Below are positions 1 through 8,863 of a DNA stretch of 20,471 nt, piece by piece. The stretch covers positions 1 to 20,471 of the forward strand of contig JAJUJY010000074.1 in assembly GCA_029265085.1 (NCBI GenBank). The letters run 5' to 3'. The notes under the pieces were generated by a model. That model ran no database searches. It was not told the origin of the DNA and saw nothing but the letters and a program-made list of their open reading frames with translations. The translations under genes and the position numbers were made by a program. The DNA comes from Chloroflexota bacterium (GTDB taxonomy: Bacteria; Chloroflexota; Anaerolineae; Anaerolineales; Anaerolineaceae). Position 1 is the stretch's first letter, and each line of letters begins with the position of its first letter.

Positions 1-1
1 C

Positions 2-100
2 AACTATGCCAAACCATTCCAGGTAGTTGGTGATCCTTATGACTACGGTCTGAAAGGCTCCAAATATGTTGAAACCGTCCCGCAGCAGCCGGGTGACTGA
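2..100 (+). CDS. C-terminal fragment, probably cytochrome c oxidase subunit I
   Basis: An open frame enters from the left edge and gives 32 residues, ending ...YVETVPQQPGD before a TGA stop at 98-100. Nothing in this short tail is diagnostic. The assignment rests on context: the next genes are oxidase subunit IV and subunit III, and in many caa3-type clusters subunit I directly precedes the small subunit IV. The tail is hydrophilic, as expected for the end of a polytopic oxidase subunit. It could instead be the end of subunit II. The reading frame is clear; the identity is inferred. Confidence 0.5.
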   Translation, partial: NYAKPFQVVGDPYDYGLKGSKYVETVPQQPGD

Positions 101-120
101 GAATGCTGGAGGAAATGAAA

Positions 121-342
121 ATGAAGGAACCAAATGTGAAATCGGAAAATAAATCTGAATTGAACCGTGGTGTGGTGGTGTTTGTTGTTCTGGCTGTATT
201 AACTGCGGTTGAATATTACCTGGGGACGATTGAGGCTGCTGCGGTGTTTTTATGGGTAATTGCCCTGCTCAAGGCTGCCGCGGTTATCCAGTATTTTATG
301 CATCTTGGCCGGTTGTTTCAATCGGATGAGGGAGGTCATTAA
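121..342 (+). CDS. Cytochrome c oxidase subunit IV (prokaryotic type)
   Basis: This small membrane subunit of a heme-copper oxidase is 73 residues long, with two predicted transmembrane helices at about 17-36 and 40-62. The second helix ends in KAAAVIQYFMHL, the pattern typical of the prokaryotic COX4 family. An in-frame ATG exists at 103, but the ribosome-binding sequence GGAGG at 108-112 lies downstream of it. GGAGG is 8 bases before the ATG at 121, so 121 is the better start; 115 is only 2 bases away and unlikely. The stop overlaps the start of the next gene by one base (TAATG), implying translational coupling with subunit III. The family is thought to help stabilise the oxidase rather than bind redox centres. 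Confidence 0.85.
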   Translation: MKEPNVKSENKSELNRGVVVFVVLAVLTAVEYYLGTIEAAAVFLWVIALLKAAAVIQYFMHLGRLFQSDEGGH

Positions 343-911
343 TGAGCACGCATGAATCCACCTTGGAAACATATCGCCACCGGTTAGGAACCAACCGGCT
401 TGGGTTGTGGCTGTTTTTAGTCTCGGATGCTTTTGTGTTTGGGGCTTTGCTGGTCACTCGCTTCTATTTGTTGGGTGGCAAACGCCCTGAGCTTGAGCAG
501 AGCCTGGGTTTAATTGTTACCTCTGTGCTGTTAATCAGCTCGTTCTTCATGAACCGGGCTGAAACCCAAATCTCATTGGGGAACCGCAAAGGCTTTTTAA
601 CCTCCACGTTCATCACCATGCTGTTGGGCATTGTCTTTTTGGTCGGTGTGGTCGGCTTTGAATGGCAGTTGGCTCCATTTGGCCCTGCCGATGGCGCTGA
701 AGGTGCTGTATTTTACATGATGACCGGTATGCATGCGTTCCACGTCCTGACCGGGGTGATTTTCCTGTTCATTGTTTTTCGCAATGGATTGAAGGGACAT
801 TATTCACCTGAACGCCACTGGGCTGTGGAAGCTGCTGCCAACTACTGGCACTTTGTTGATGTTGTTTGGATTTTCTTCTACCCGGCTTTGTATTTGATCG
901 GGACCCATTAA
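342..911 (+). CDS. ctaE: Cytochrome c oxidase subunit III
   Basis: Subunit III of the heme-copper oxidase is 189 residues with five hydrophobic segments at about 20-42, 54-70, 87-105, 122-146 and 164-186. Five helices is the short bacterial form, compared with seven in the mitochondrial protein. Recognisable blocks are GLWLFLVSDAFVFGALL near the N-terminus, GMHAFHVLTGVIFL at 129-142 and YWHFVDVVWIFFYP at 168-181, which are conserved in CoxIII. The start has GGAGG at 331-335, 6 bases upstream, and overlaps the stop of subunit IV. Subunit III does not carry redox cofactors; it stabilises the core and is associated with proton uptake. Confidence 0.95.
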   Translation: MSTHESTLETYRHRLGTNRLGLWLFLVSDAFVFGALLVTRFYLLGGKRPELEQSLGLIVTSVLLISSFFMNRAETQISLGNRKGFLTSTFITMLLGIVFLVGVVGFEWQLAPFGPADGAEGAVFYMMTGMHAFHVLTGVIFLFIVFRNGLKGHYSPERHWAVEAAANYWHFVDVVWIFFYPALYLIGTH

Positions 912-924
912 AACGGGAGTGAAA

Positions 925-1524
925 ATGCGCCAGAAAGCTTATTGGATTGGGGTGGGATTGCTTATTGGGCTGCTGTTGGTCGGTGGATTGGCCTTTACCC
1001 GGCCTTATACCTTCCGCGGTTCGCTCATTGAACCAGCTCAACCGGCTCCAGAAATTATTTTGCAGGCTGCCGGCGGAAAAGAGGTGTCCCTTTCTGATTT
1101 CCAGGGCAAACTGGTGTTGATATTCTTTGGTTACACTACCTGTCCGGATGTGTGTCCAATCACATTAGCCGAAATGAAAAATGTGTTTGAGGAATTAGGC
1201 CCAAAAGCTGAAAACGTTCAGGTATTGTTCATTACGGTAGATCCACAGCGTGATTCGCCTGAAAGAATGGCGGAATATGTCTCGGCATTTCACCCTGATT
1301 TTATTGGTCTGTCGGGTAGTGATGATCAATTGGCAAAAGTTTGGTCTGGTTACGGAGTCTTCCGGCAGATTAATCAGGCTAATTCTGCTACAGGATACCT
1401 GGTGGATCATTCAGCTCGGACATATTTGATTGATCAGCAGGGGAATATGCGTTTGACCTATGTGTACGGCACTCCGGTCGACGATATTGTTTCCGATCTG
1501 CGTGCCTTGCTCAAAGAAGGTTAA
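925..1524 (+). CDS. SCO1/SenC family copper chaperone
   Basis: This is a membrane-anchored thioredoxin-fold protein that delivers copper to, or reduces the cysteines of, the CuA site of oxidase subunit II. It has 199 residues with an N-terminal anchor at about 7-25 and the domain outside the membrane. The copper ligands are visible as C73 and C77 in TTCPDVCPIT and H162 in LVDHSARTYLID, giving the full CxxxC...H set. FITVDPQRD and the surrounding strand are also typical. A GTG at 919 is possible, but GGGAG at 915-919 would overlap it and is 5 bases before the ATG at 925, so 925 is preferred. It lies 13 bases after subunit III and 1 base before the next gene. Confidence 0.93.
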   Translation: MRQKAYWIGVGLLIGLLLVGGLAFTRPYTFRGSLIEPAQPAPEIILQAAGGKEVSLSDFQGKLVLIFFGYTTCPDVCPITLAEMKNVFEELGPKAENVQVLFITVDPQRDSPERMAEYVSAFHPDFIGLSGSDDQLAKVWSGYGVFRQINQANSATGYLVDHSARTYLIDQQGNMRLTYVYGTPVDDIVSDLRALLKEG

Positions 1525-1525
1525 T

Positions 1526-2041
1526 ATGAACCCTACGGTGCGTGCTGTTCTCATGCGGCTTTTGGTGGCCTTGTTGATTGGGGCTGCGTTCGCAGTTTTG
1601 GTCAGCGAGGGGATGTACCAGCTTACCCAAAAGAAAGTGGATCGTGATCCGCAGGTGATCGAGATCATTATTCCGGATGGAACAGCCGCAAATATCCAGG
1701 CTGGTTTACCCGGTCCTGGGCTGCCCGAGATGGTATTTACTGAAGGGGATACCCTGATGGTTGTCAACCAGGATACTGCTGCGCACCAGTTAGGCCCAAT
1801 CTGGGTTCCACCGGGAACCAGCGGAAAATTGGTTCTGGACCGCCCAAACCAATACAGCATGGCCTGTACATTTTCACCAGGACAAATGTTGGGTGTCGAT
1901 GTTCAATCGCGGGTAAAACCCTCTGACCGGATACAAGGCATTCTGGCGGTTGGGCTGCCAACCTGGATCTTGATCTGGCTCTATATGGTTGTGGCAATCC
2001 CGTTACCGCAGAATTTCGACTCATCGTTGAAGGCGGTCTAA
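1526..2041 (+). CDS. Cupredoxin-like membrane protein in oxidase assembly operon
   Basis: A 171-residue protein that I cannot assign to a named family. It has a transmembrane segment near the N-terminus (about 6-27) and a second near the C-terminus (about 136-160). The region between resembles a cupredoxin beta-sandwich: GDTLMVVNQDTAAHQLG (H87) followed by YSMACTFSPGQML (C114, M121). These could be copper ligands, but the second His of a classical type 1 site is missing. An upstream in-frame ATG at 1460 lies inside the SCO gene, whereas AGAAGG at 1515-1520 is well placed for 1526. The position between SCO and SURF1 suggests copper handling during CuA or CuB assembly; this is inference. A structural role without copper is also possible. 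Confidence 0.8.
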   Translation: MNPTVRAVLMRLLVALLIGAAFAVLVSEGMYQLTQKKVDRDPQVIEIIIPDGTAANIQAGLPGPGLPEMVFTEGDTLMVVNQDTAAHQLGPIWVPPGTSGKLVLDRPNQYSMACTFSPGQMLGVDVQSRVKPSDRIQGILAVGLPTWILIWLYMVVAIPLPQNFDSSLKAV

Positions 2042-2046
2042 ATTTT

Positions 2047-2862
2047 ATGAATGTGAAGCAGCTTTTATCTTTTCGCTGGATCTTGACCACCCTGTTGGTG
2101 CTTGCTGGTTTGGGTGTTTTGATTCGCCTGGGCATCTGGCAATTGGATCGTTTGGAGTGGCGGAGGGCTTTTAATGCACGCGTAACTGCCCAAATGGCGG
2201 CTTCTGTGCTCGATTTAAATAAAGAACAACCTGTCAACCAGTTATTTGATATGGAATACCGCAGTGCGGTTGTGGTTGGGTCTTATGATCACAGCCAGGA
2301 GATATTAATCCGAAACCAGGTCTGGAAAGATCAGTTGGGATTTCGGGTATTCACTCCGTTGGTAATTGAGGGAACCGATTGGAAAATCCTGGTTGATCGA
2401 GGTTGGATTCCTTTTGATCAGGCACAACCGGAACTGAGAAAAGCATTTCAAGAACCAGGATTGGTAGTGGTTAAGGGAATGCTGCGCCGGCCTCAGGATA
2501 AGCCGGATTTTGGCGGTGTGCCTGATCCAACGCTTGCCCCCGGAGAAACTCGCCTGGATGCCTGGAACATTGTCAATTTAACCCGCATTCAAACCCAGGT
2601 GGATGGCGAACTGCTGCCGGTATATCTCCAGCAAGCTCCGGATCCTGCCTGGACCAGTCTGCCGTATCGCAGCCTGCCGGAGATCGAAATTACGGAAGGC
2701 CCGCACATGGGCTATGCCTTACAATGGTTTACTTTTGCACTGATTCTGGGTTTGGGTTACCCATTTTTCGTCCGCCGCCAGTTGACACGATCTGAAATCC
2801 TGGAGGATGAGGATTTTGTTGTGGCGGAATCGAAGTCTGGCCTGGTTGGGGAGGATGGATAG
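2047..2862 (+). CDS. SURF1 family oxidase assembly protein
   Basis: SURF1 proteins assist cytochrome oxidase assembly, probably by presenting or inserting heme A into subunit I. This copy has 271 residues, a normal bacterial length, with a transmembrane helix at each end (about 11-29 and 221-243) and a soluble domain between. Family signatures are LGIWQLDRLEWRR after the first helix, ILVDRGWIPFD at 114-124 and EGPHMGYALQWFTFAL leading into the second helix. An AGGCGG sequence about 10 bases upstream is an acceptable ribosome-binding site. It is directly followed by the heme A synthase fusion, so the heme maker and the heme handler are adjacent. Confidence 0.93.
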   Translation: MNVKQLLSFRWILTTLLVLAGLGVLIRLGIWQLDRLEWRRAFNARVTAQMAASVLDLNKEQPVNQLFDMEYRSAVVVGSYDHSQEILIRNQVWKDQLGFRVFTPLVIEGTDWKILVDRGWIPFDQAQPELRKAFQEPGLVVVKGMLRRPQDKPDFGGVPDPTLAPGETRLDAWNIVNLTRIQTQVDGELLPVYLQQAPDPAWTSLPYRSLPEIEITEGPHMGYALQWFTFALILGLGYPFFVRRQLTRSEILEDEDFVVAESKSGLVGEDG

Positions 2863-2863
2863 G

Positions 2864-4666
2864 ATGATGAAGAATTCGTTGAAAACATTTCGGGGGTTGG
2901 CTTTAGCAGCTGCCATTGGAATCTTTTTGTTAGTCCTGTTAGGCTATGTTAGCCGTTTCAATGGTGGAGCGCAAACCTGTCCGGACTGGCCGACTTGCTA
3001 CGGTCAGCTGGCTTTTCCGGAAGAGTGGGCTGCCCGGGTACAAATCATTCACCGGATTCTGGCAGGGATTGCCACGATATTGACTCTAGCAGCAGCGGGG
3101 ATGGGAGTGAAATATCTAGGTAAACAGCCCTGTTTGGTACGTCCTATGGTGCTTGCCAGCCTAATGATGGGGATACAAATCCTGTTAGGTGGTGGATTTA
3201 CAATTGTTTCTCAGGCTCAATGGCTCTCGTTAGCCCATTTGATTTTGGCGTTGGCAGCGTTAGGGTTGGGTACAGTCAGTGTGTTAGCTGCTTATCTTGT
3301 TCGCGCGGATGATCAAAATAAAGTACGGTTTGACATTCAAGCACCTTTTACCCGCCTGGTGATTGCAGGCGCAGTTTTGCTGTTTGTGCTGATGGTTTCC
3401 GGTGCATGGGTCAACGGTTCGCAAGCAGGGGCAGCATGCCCGGGATGGCCGTTATGCTCTGGTGGTTTTCCGCAAACTGGGGCAGGTTGGTTGGCTTTTA
3501 GCCATCGAGTTTTGACATTAGTCACTGGATTTTGGTTTCTCTTGATTTTTGGTGCTGCCTGGCGAACACAGCGCAGCCAACGCGTAACTTTACCGGCTGC
3601 GACAGCGGCGGGTGTATTATTTGTTGGGCAAGCCTTGATTGGGGCCTTAAAAGTGAGCCAGGGTTTCCCGTTGGATTTGGTTGGGCTGCACGCAGCCAGC
3701 GCGGCTGGACTTTGGGTCGTGGCTGTCCTGTTGGTTTTTAGTGCGGGTTTTTCAGGCAGGACGATAGAGGATGAACGTAATGAGGCATTGGAAATTCGAC
3801 CAGCAGCACGCGAGCGGATTAAAGCCTTTTTTGCACTCAATAAGCCGGTGATTGTTTTACTCCTTTTGGTCACCACGTATGCTGGAATGGTGGTAGGCGG
3901 TAAACAAATTCCTGGTTTATCATTAACCTTCTGGACACTTTTGGGTGGGGCGTTGGCGGCTGGCGGTTCCAGCGCATTAAACCAATATATTGACAGAGAG
4001 CTCGATAAGCACATGCAGCGAACAGCCCGGCGGCCGCTGCCTTCTGGAAAATTGACACCCGCAGAAGCGTTGGCTTACGGCTTGGCTGCCTGTTTGTTGA
4101 GCTTCTTCTTGTTAGCCGGGTTTGTCAATTTGTTGGCCGCAGTGCTTTCCTTGGCTGGGATGGTTTATTATGTTTTGTTATATTCCGTCTGGTTAAAACA
4201 TGCCACAGTGCAAAATATCGTTATTGGCGGTGGGGCTGGAGCGATTCCGCCGTTGGTCGGGTGGGCGGCGGCTTCTGGCAGCCTGAACATCCCATCGTTG
4301 TTCTTATTTGCAATTATTTTCATGTGGACACCCCCTCATTTTTGGGCGTTAGCGCTGATTCGCAGCAAAGACTATGCCCGGGCTGGGGTTCCAATGCTGC
4401 CGGTTGTGCGAGGTGAAAAGGAAACGAGGGTACAAATTTTTGTGTACACCATCGAATTGGTTGCCTTAACTTTGCTCATGCCGATATTAAATTTGGCTGG
4501 CAGTGTATTTTTGGTGTCTGCGGTTGTTTTGGGGCTGTGGCTGATTTATGCGGCCTGGAATGTGTTACGCAAAGAGGGCAATTTGGTAGCCTATAGAATG
4601 TACCGCTATTCCAGTATGTACCTGGCCTTCATTTTCCTGGCCCTGGTCATTGATGTGCTGGTGTAA
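2864..4666 (+). CDS. Heme A synthase (CtaA/Cox15) fused to heme O synthase (CtaB)
   Basis: A 600-residue polytopic fusion that would carry out both steps from protoheme to heme A. Residues 1-300 are CtaA/Cox15: heme-ligand histidines H63 (IIHRILAG), H125 (LAHLIL), H214 (FSHRVLT) and H276 (GLHAASA), plus two cysteine pairs, CPDWPTC (39-45) and CPGWPLC (192-198), arranged as in Bacillus CtaA. Residues about 320-600 are the UbiA-type farnesyltransferase CtaB: NQYIDRELD (N373, D377, D381) is the first Asp-rich motif, and DYARAGVPMLPVV from D503 is the second conserved region. No stop interrupts the join, which is a hydrophilic linker at about 297-320. A frame open from 2807 overlaps SURF1; the ATG at 2864 follows GGGGAGG at a workable distance. 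ATG 2867 is nearly equivalent. Confidence 0.95.
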   Translation: MMKNSLKTFRGLALAAAIGIFLLVLLGYVSRFNGGAQTCPDWPTCYGQLAFPEEWAARVQIIHRILAGIATILTLAAAGMGVKYLGKQPCLVRPMVLASLMMGIQILLGGGFTIVSQAQWLSLAHLILALAALGLGTVSVLAAYLVRADDQNKVRFDIQAPFTRLVIAGAVLLFVLMVSGAWVNGSQAGAACPGWPLCSGGFPQTGAGWLAFSHRVLTLVTGFWFLLIFGAAWRTQRSQRVTLPAATAAGVLFVGQALIGALKVSQGFPLDLVGLHAASAAGLWVVAVLLVFSAGFSGRTIEDERNEALEIRPAARERIKAFFALNKPVIVLLLLVTTYAGMVVGGKQIPGLSLTFWTLLGGALAAGGSSALNQYIDRELDKHMQRTARRPLPSGKLTPAEALAYGLAACLLSFFLLAGFVNLLAAVLSLAGMVYYVLLYSVWLKHATVQNIVIGGGAGAIPPLVGWAAASGSLNIPSLFLFAIIFMWTPPHFWALALIRSKDYARAGVPMLPVVRGEKETRVQIFVYTIELVALTLLMPILNLAGSVFLVSAVVLGLWLIYAAWNVLRKEGNLVAYRMYRYSSMYLAFIFLALVIDVLV

Positions 4667-4729
4667 GCAATCGATAATTCTCTGACTGATAATTTCCGAG
4701 TTTTCGGTGTGATCTGGTTGGTAAACCTG

Positions 4730-7700
4730 TTAGCGATAGACCGGAAACAGAATCAACTTGTAATATTTTATCGTGGTCAGGAATTGTAAACTCTGAAAAT
4801 CGTTCACGCCATTTTCCAGTGTGATTTGTGCGGTGGATGTGTCTATTTGATTTTCCGGGCTGTTATAAGGCGCTGAAACTGTCACTGCGATCTCTTTGGA
4901 TTGGGCAGGCTCGACTATGAAACGGTCAGGAAGAGATGTTACAGTCCAGCCCAAAGATGAGAAGAATTTGGCATGAAAAGTCTCCTGGATATTGCCGGTA
5001 TTGTTCACCGTTAATGCATAAATAGCAATTTTCCCTGGATATATCGCACTATTTTGCAGTGGACTGGTAAGTGTATATGATTGGACGATTTGCCCGGTTG
5101 TGACAAGCGCTGCTGCGGTGGATATGGCTGGATTATTATTCGATGTAATGGTTACCACGGATGAATCAACGGCTTGCCCACTTGCTGTGTTCGGGATGGT
5201 CACCAGAACGCTTACAGCCTGTGTTTCACCAGCCCCAACCGCTATGGATGTGTCGGAAAGGACTGATTCCCATTGATTTCCAGAAATGGAAATGAAAAAT
5301 TGATCCGGAGCACCGCTTTGGTTGGTAATTTGAAGAGTATAAGTGATTGTTGAGCCGGGTAAACCGGTCTGAGAATCGGTTGGCGGGGTTACGGTGATTT
5401 CCGCAGGTGAGGGAGCCTGGCAGGCCTGGACTTTGACATCGTCAATCGACCAGCCTTCATCTCCGGCAACACCATCGGAGCCAAAGCGAAAACGGAACTG
5501 CACGGTATGACCAGCCAGGCTGCTTAAGTCGATCAGGGTGTTTCTCCAATCCTGGTCGCCGCACCATGCGGCCAATCCGCTCAATGGATTGGAGAAACCA
5601 TTAGCAACCGTCCCATTGTAGGGATTTTCTAGAATATCTGTGTTTGTGAAGCTAATCCAGGTCGCCCCGTCATCCAAACTGTATTGCAGCAGCCCCCCAT
5701 CAAAGCAATAGTTTGTATTGCCTTCAAAATAATGCCTTTGGTAAAAATTTAAACTGATTGGAGAAAGCGAATTGGATGGCAGGCGGATAGGCGGAGACTG
5801 CAGCCGTTGATCGCTGACAGCCGAAGGATCGTCGGCATGGAAGGAATAAGTGGAAAGATATCCAAATTCATCCGTTCTTATCCACGAATCCAGTGTGCCG
5901 GAATGGCTCAAACCACCGGTGTTGTTTTCAAATCCGGCTTCGTATAAAATGATGGGTGTTGTATCGACGGGGCAGTCGCCGGGAGCTGCCAGGGTGGAAA
6001 ATTGATAGGTTGTTGAAAAGGAACTTTCTCCGCAAACATTATTGGCTTTTACCCGCCAATAATATTTGGTGTTCGTGGTGAGTGCAGTTTCCAGGGTGTA
6101 CGAAGTACTGGTCAAATTACTTTTTTCAATGACCAGGTTCGAAAAAGAAGCGTCCAGAGCAATTTGTAGTGTATAGGATCGAGCCTGACCGCTTGCATTC
6201 CAAAGTAAGGTGGGTTGAACGGGTTGGCCTGCGGCGAGGTTGGCAGGTTGAGATAATAGCGGTATTGCTGGAAGCTGGTCAAAGATCCCCAATTCAAATG
6301 GGGTTGAGTGATTTATCCCGCCTGAAGTTCCAGTAACGATCAGGGGATAATTGCCTGAGGCAAGGCCGCCGCTGCCAGTGATCGTTAATTGAGCTGATCC
6401 GGGTGGATTAACTGGATTGGGCGTAAACTCCCCGTTTGCACCTTCAGGAAGCGTGGAAACCGTAAGCTCCACCGGGGCAGAAAATCCTGCGATCGATCCG
6501 GCTGAAATATTGGTAGTGCCATTGTTTGGGGCACAAATATCAAGCGGTGTCTCTATTTGTAAGGTGAAATCCGGTTGTTCGCTGCAATTTGAACATACCA
6601 ACGCAAAATCCTGATCGGTCAGATCGCCTTGATTGGGAATGCCGTCTGAAGCAATGTTTGTTCCCAGGACTTGCACTGTGAAATTATCAGCACTTCCGCC
6701 ATTAAAGAAGATCCCTTCTGTGTTGTTCTTTGGGTCCGCAGTTCCGTCGGTTGTTGACCAGCCGCTGGTACCAAATGCATTGCCGTGGTAGGTTTGTCCA
6801 GCCCGGGTAACTATTAAGTCCAAGTTATTATTCCATGCAGGCGTGCTGCCTCCCAAGCCATGCCCAGGAGCGTCCGTCCAAACGAGCATTAATTTAACCG
6901 GTTGATTTGAATCGGCAGGATAAAAAGTACGCTGCCAATCTTCACCACTCTGGTCAAAAACCACAGGGTTATCAAAATAAAGTGTCTGTGCGCCTGGATC
7001 AAGTACCCCGGCAAGATTTAACCTACCCCAGCCTTGTTTGCTGTCAAACGGATGTCCTAAGGTAACGCCATCAGCATCCTGGTTGCCTGCAAGGTCATGT
7101 GCAGCGGCTAAGAAAGCCGCCTTGACCAGTGCCGGGCTCGGGTCCAGGCCAAATAATTTGCGGTAGTATTCAAAAAACAGCGCAGATGCACCGGATACCT
7201 GGGGAGAGGCCATGCTGGTCCCGCATTTCATTTCATAGGACGAAGAGAGCGAAGTTGAATCGATTGAACACCCCGGAGCCACCATGTGTGGGATATTGCG
7301 TCCATCCAGGGCAGGACCGTGCCCTGAATTTGAGGAGATGTTATTAATATCAGTGTATTGTGCACCAGATGACGGCTGTAGTTTGGTTGAGCCAATGGTG
7401 AACGCATTTTTCGCTTCATCGGGTGTACCTTGTGTTGAAACACCACCATATCCATTCATTATGGAAACCACAACCATCAGGGGCTGATTGCCTGGCTGTT
7501 CTGGATCGGCATCACGCACACCAATATCTACCTGGCGGGTGTCATTGTCGTAACCTTTGGCGGTGGAGGACGGTCCCCAACTATTACCCGAAATGACTGC
7601 GCCATTCCGAACAGATTCTGACATGAGCAACAGCATGCCATTGGTATAGGTGTAATATGGTGAATAAAGCTGTTCGATTAACGATGCGCCGGGAGCTACT

Positions 7701-8803
7701 CCCTGTCCGCGCAAGAAACTGCTGCTATCTTTGACGCCTGAGGTTCCGTCGGCTGCCATAATTCCGGCCGTGTGTGTGCCGTGGCTGCTGCTGGCATTGT
7801 TACCGCAAGTTGTTCCGCTGCAAGGTAATATCCGGTTGGCTAAATCCGGGTGATTTTGATCAATTCCCGAATCCACATTGGCAATCGTAACTCCGCTGCC
7901 GCTTAATCCCAGGGTATTAAGCCAGGTTTGATAGCCTGGGTACGCCAGATTATTTATTGAAATATTTCCAGCGTTGACCTGATTAGAAATTTCGCCGCGC
8001 AGCCCACCGTCAGTGCGGATGGGCTGGATGCTGTAAATTCCCGGGATTTGTGCTGCAGCCGCAAGATTTTTTCCGGATATTTCCATCCGGACAACTTCAA
8101 AGGTTGGGTCCAGTTTCTCTTTCTTTTTTATGCGGCCTAAACCGCGCAGCTCATTTTCGATTGCGGTCCGATCTGCACCCTGGTAAACAACCGCCTGAAC
8201 CTCCGCCGTTTGGCCGGAGAGAAGATTGTTTTCTGGCAGCAGGCGGTATTCGGGTAAAAATGGTCCAACCCAGCGAACAAATTCCAGCTTTCGCATTTGT
8301 TGTACGACATTGGTTTCCCCCCACACGACATAGGTGTACGGATGGATATATTGAACGATTTGCAGCCCATTGTTTTGGAGTGTTTCCAGCCAGGGGTCCA
8401 GGGTTGGCCCAATCATCTGAATTAAATGGAAGTCCGGTCCCTGCCTTTGTTGGCTCAGTTGATTACCTTGAAGCTCATTAGGACTTTCAGTTGGATCAAA
8501 GGTTTGCCCACCCAGGGTGAGCAAGAATGGGTTTTCAATCTCTTGAGCGGTCACCCCCATATTCCTGGCTTGTTGACTGTCGGATGGTGAAAATTCCATC
8601 CAGAGATAGGAGCCGTAATCGATTTGATGAACCGGCAGCAGACCAGTTTTTTTGAACTGGTCTGCCTGTCTCTTATCAACAATAAGGATCGTTGTCCCAA
8701 GCGGTGATGCGGTTTGACCGACTGCTGGTCTGACCTGGTTTAGGAACAGGCTAAAGATAATAAACAGCAAAAGCAGACCAAAAGCAGATCGGGACCGATT
8801 CAT
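4730..8803 (-). CDS. Secreted multidomain subtilase (S8 family, KP-43-like)
   Basis: A 1357-residue extracellular serine protease. A signal peptide covers residues 1 to about 29. Residues about 36-265 look like propeptide-type alpha/beta units. The catalytic domain (about 285-605) shows D311 in VDSGIDQNHPDL, H341 in HGTHTAGIMA and S530 in GTSMASP. A following beta-barrel (about 610-740) contains LMLVWTDAPG and NNNLDLIVT, as in KP-43-type subtilases. Then come a fibronectin III-like domain (about 850-938, ending YYWRVKANN), an InhA/MAM-like jelly roll (about 948-1128) and two NEW3-like beta-sandwich repeats (about 1135-1236 and 1240-1345). It ends in LILFPVYR, a tail related to that of the second subtilase here. 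It probably degrades external protein for nutrition; the substrate is unknown. Confidence 0.93.
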   Translation of the reverse strand: MNRSRSAFGLLLLFIIFSLFLNQVRPAVGQTASPLGTTILIVDKRQADQFKKTGLLPVHQIDYGSYLWMEFSPSDSQQARNMGVTAQEIENPFLLTLGGQTFDPTESPNELQGNQLSQQRQGPDFHLIQMIGPTLDPWLETLQNNGLQIVQYIHPYTYVVWGETNVVQQMRKLEFVRWVGPFLPEYRLLPENNLLSGQTAEVQAVVYQGADRTAIENELRGLGRIKKKEKLDPTFEVVRMEISGKNLAAAAQIPGIYSIQPIRTDGGLRGEISNQVNAGNISINNLAYPGYQTWLNTLGLSGSGVTIANVDSGIDQNHPDLANRILPCSGTTCGNNASSSHGTHTAGIMAADGTSGVKDSSSFLRGQGVAPGASLIEQLYSPYYTYTNGMLLLMSESVRNGAVISGNSWGPSSTAKGYDNDTRQVDIGVRDADPEQPGNQPLMVVVSIMNGYGGVSTQGTPDEAKNAFTIGSTKLQPSSGAQYTDINNISSNSGHGPALDGRNIPHMVAPGCSIDSTSLSSSYEMKCGTSMASPQVSGASALFFEYYRKLFGLDPSPALVKAAFLAAAHDLAGNQDADGVTLGHPFDSKQGWGRLNLAGVLDPGAQTLYFDNPVVFDQSGEDWQRTFYPADSNQPVKLMLVWTDAPGHGLGGSTPAWNNNLDLIVTRAGQTYHGNAFGTSGWSTTDGTADPKNNTEGIFFNGGSADNFTVQVLGTNIASDGIPNQGDLTDQDFALVCSNCSEQPDFTLQIETPLDICAPNNGTTNISAGSIAGFSAPVELTVSTLPEGANGEFTPNPVNPPGSAQLTITGSGGLASGNYPLIVTGTSGGINHSTPFELGIFDQLPAIPLLSQPANLAAGQPVQPTLLWNASGQARSYTLQIALDASFSNLVIEKSNLTSTSYTLETALTTNTKYYWRVKANNVCGESSFSTTYQFSTLAAPGDCPVDTTPIILYEAGFENNTGGLSHSGTLDSWIRTDEFGYLSTYSFHADDPSAVSDQRLQSPPIRLPSNSLSPISLNFYQRHYFEGNTNYCFDGGLLQYSLDDGATWISFTNTDILENPYNGTVANGFSNPLSGLAAWCGDQDWRNTLIDLSSLAGHTVQFRFRFGSDGVAGDEGWSIDDVKVQACQAPSPAEITVTPPTDSQTGLPGSTITYTLQITNQSGAPDQFFISISGNQWESVLSDTSIAVGAGETQAVSVLVTIPNTASGQAVDSSVVTITSNNNPAISTAAALVTTGQIVQSYTLTSPLQNSAIYPGKIAIYALTVNNTGNIQETFHAKFFSSLGWTVTSLPDRFIVEPAQSKEIAVTVSAPYNSPENQIDTSTAQITLENGVNDFQSLQFLTTIKYYKLILFPVYR

Positions 8804-8863
8804 AGAGCCGCTCTTTCTATGTATGTACGGCTTCTGTTGCCGCTGTCATGGAGTTGATCGCGT

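Noticed and set aside
3337..4014. 225-residue - strand frame
   Set aside because: It is antisense to the CtaA/CtaB fusion across well-conserved motifs. The Lys/Pro/Thr-rich sequence is the mirror of membrane-helix codons.
4667..4729. Possible bidirectional terminator between the oxidase operon and the first subtilase
   Set aside because: Only a 4-base-pair CCGA/TCGG hairpin is seen and neither strand has a T-run, so I cannot support an intrinsic terminator.
8050..8481. 143-residue + strand frame
   Set aside because: It is antisense to the N-terminal part of the 1357-residue subtilase and has no gene-like features.
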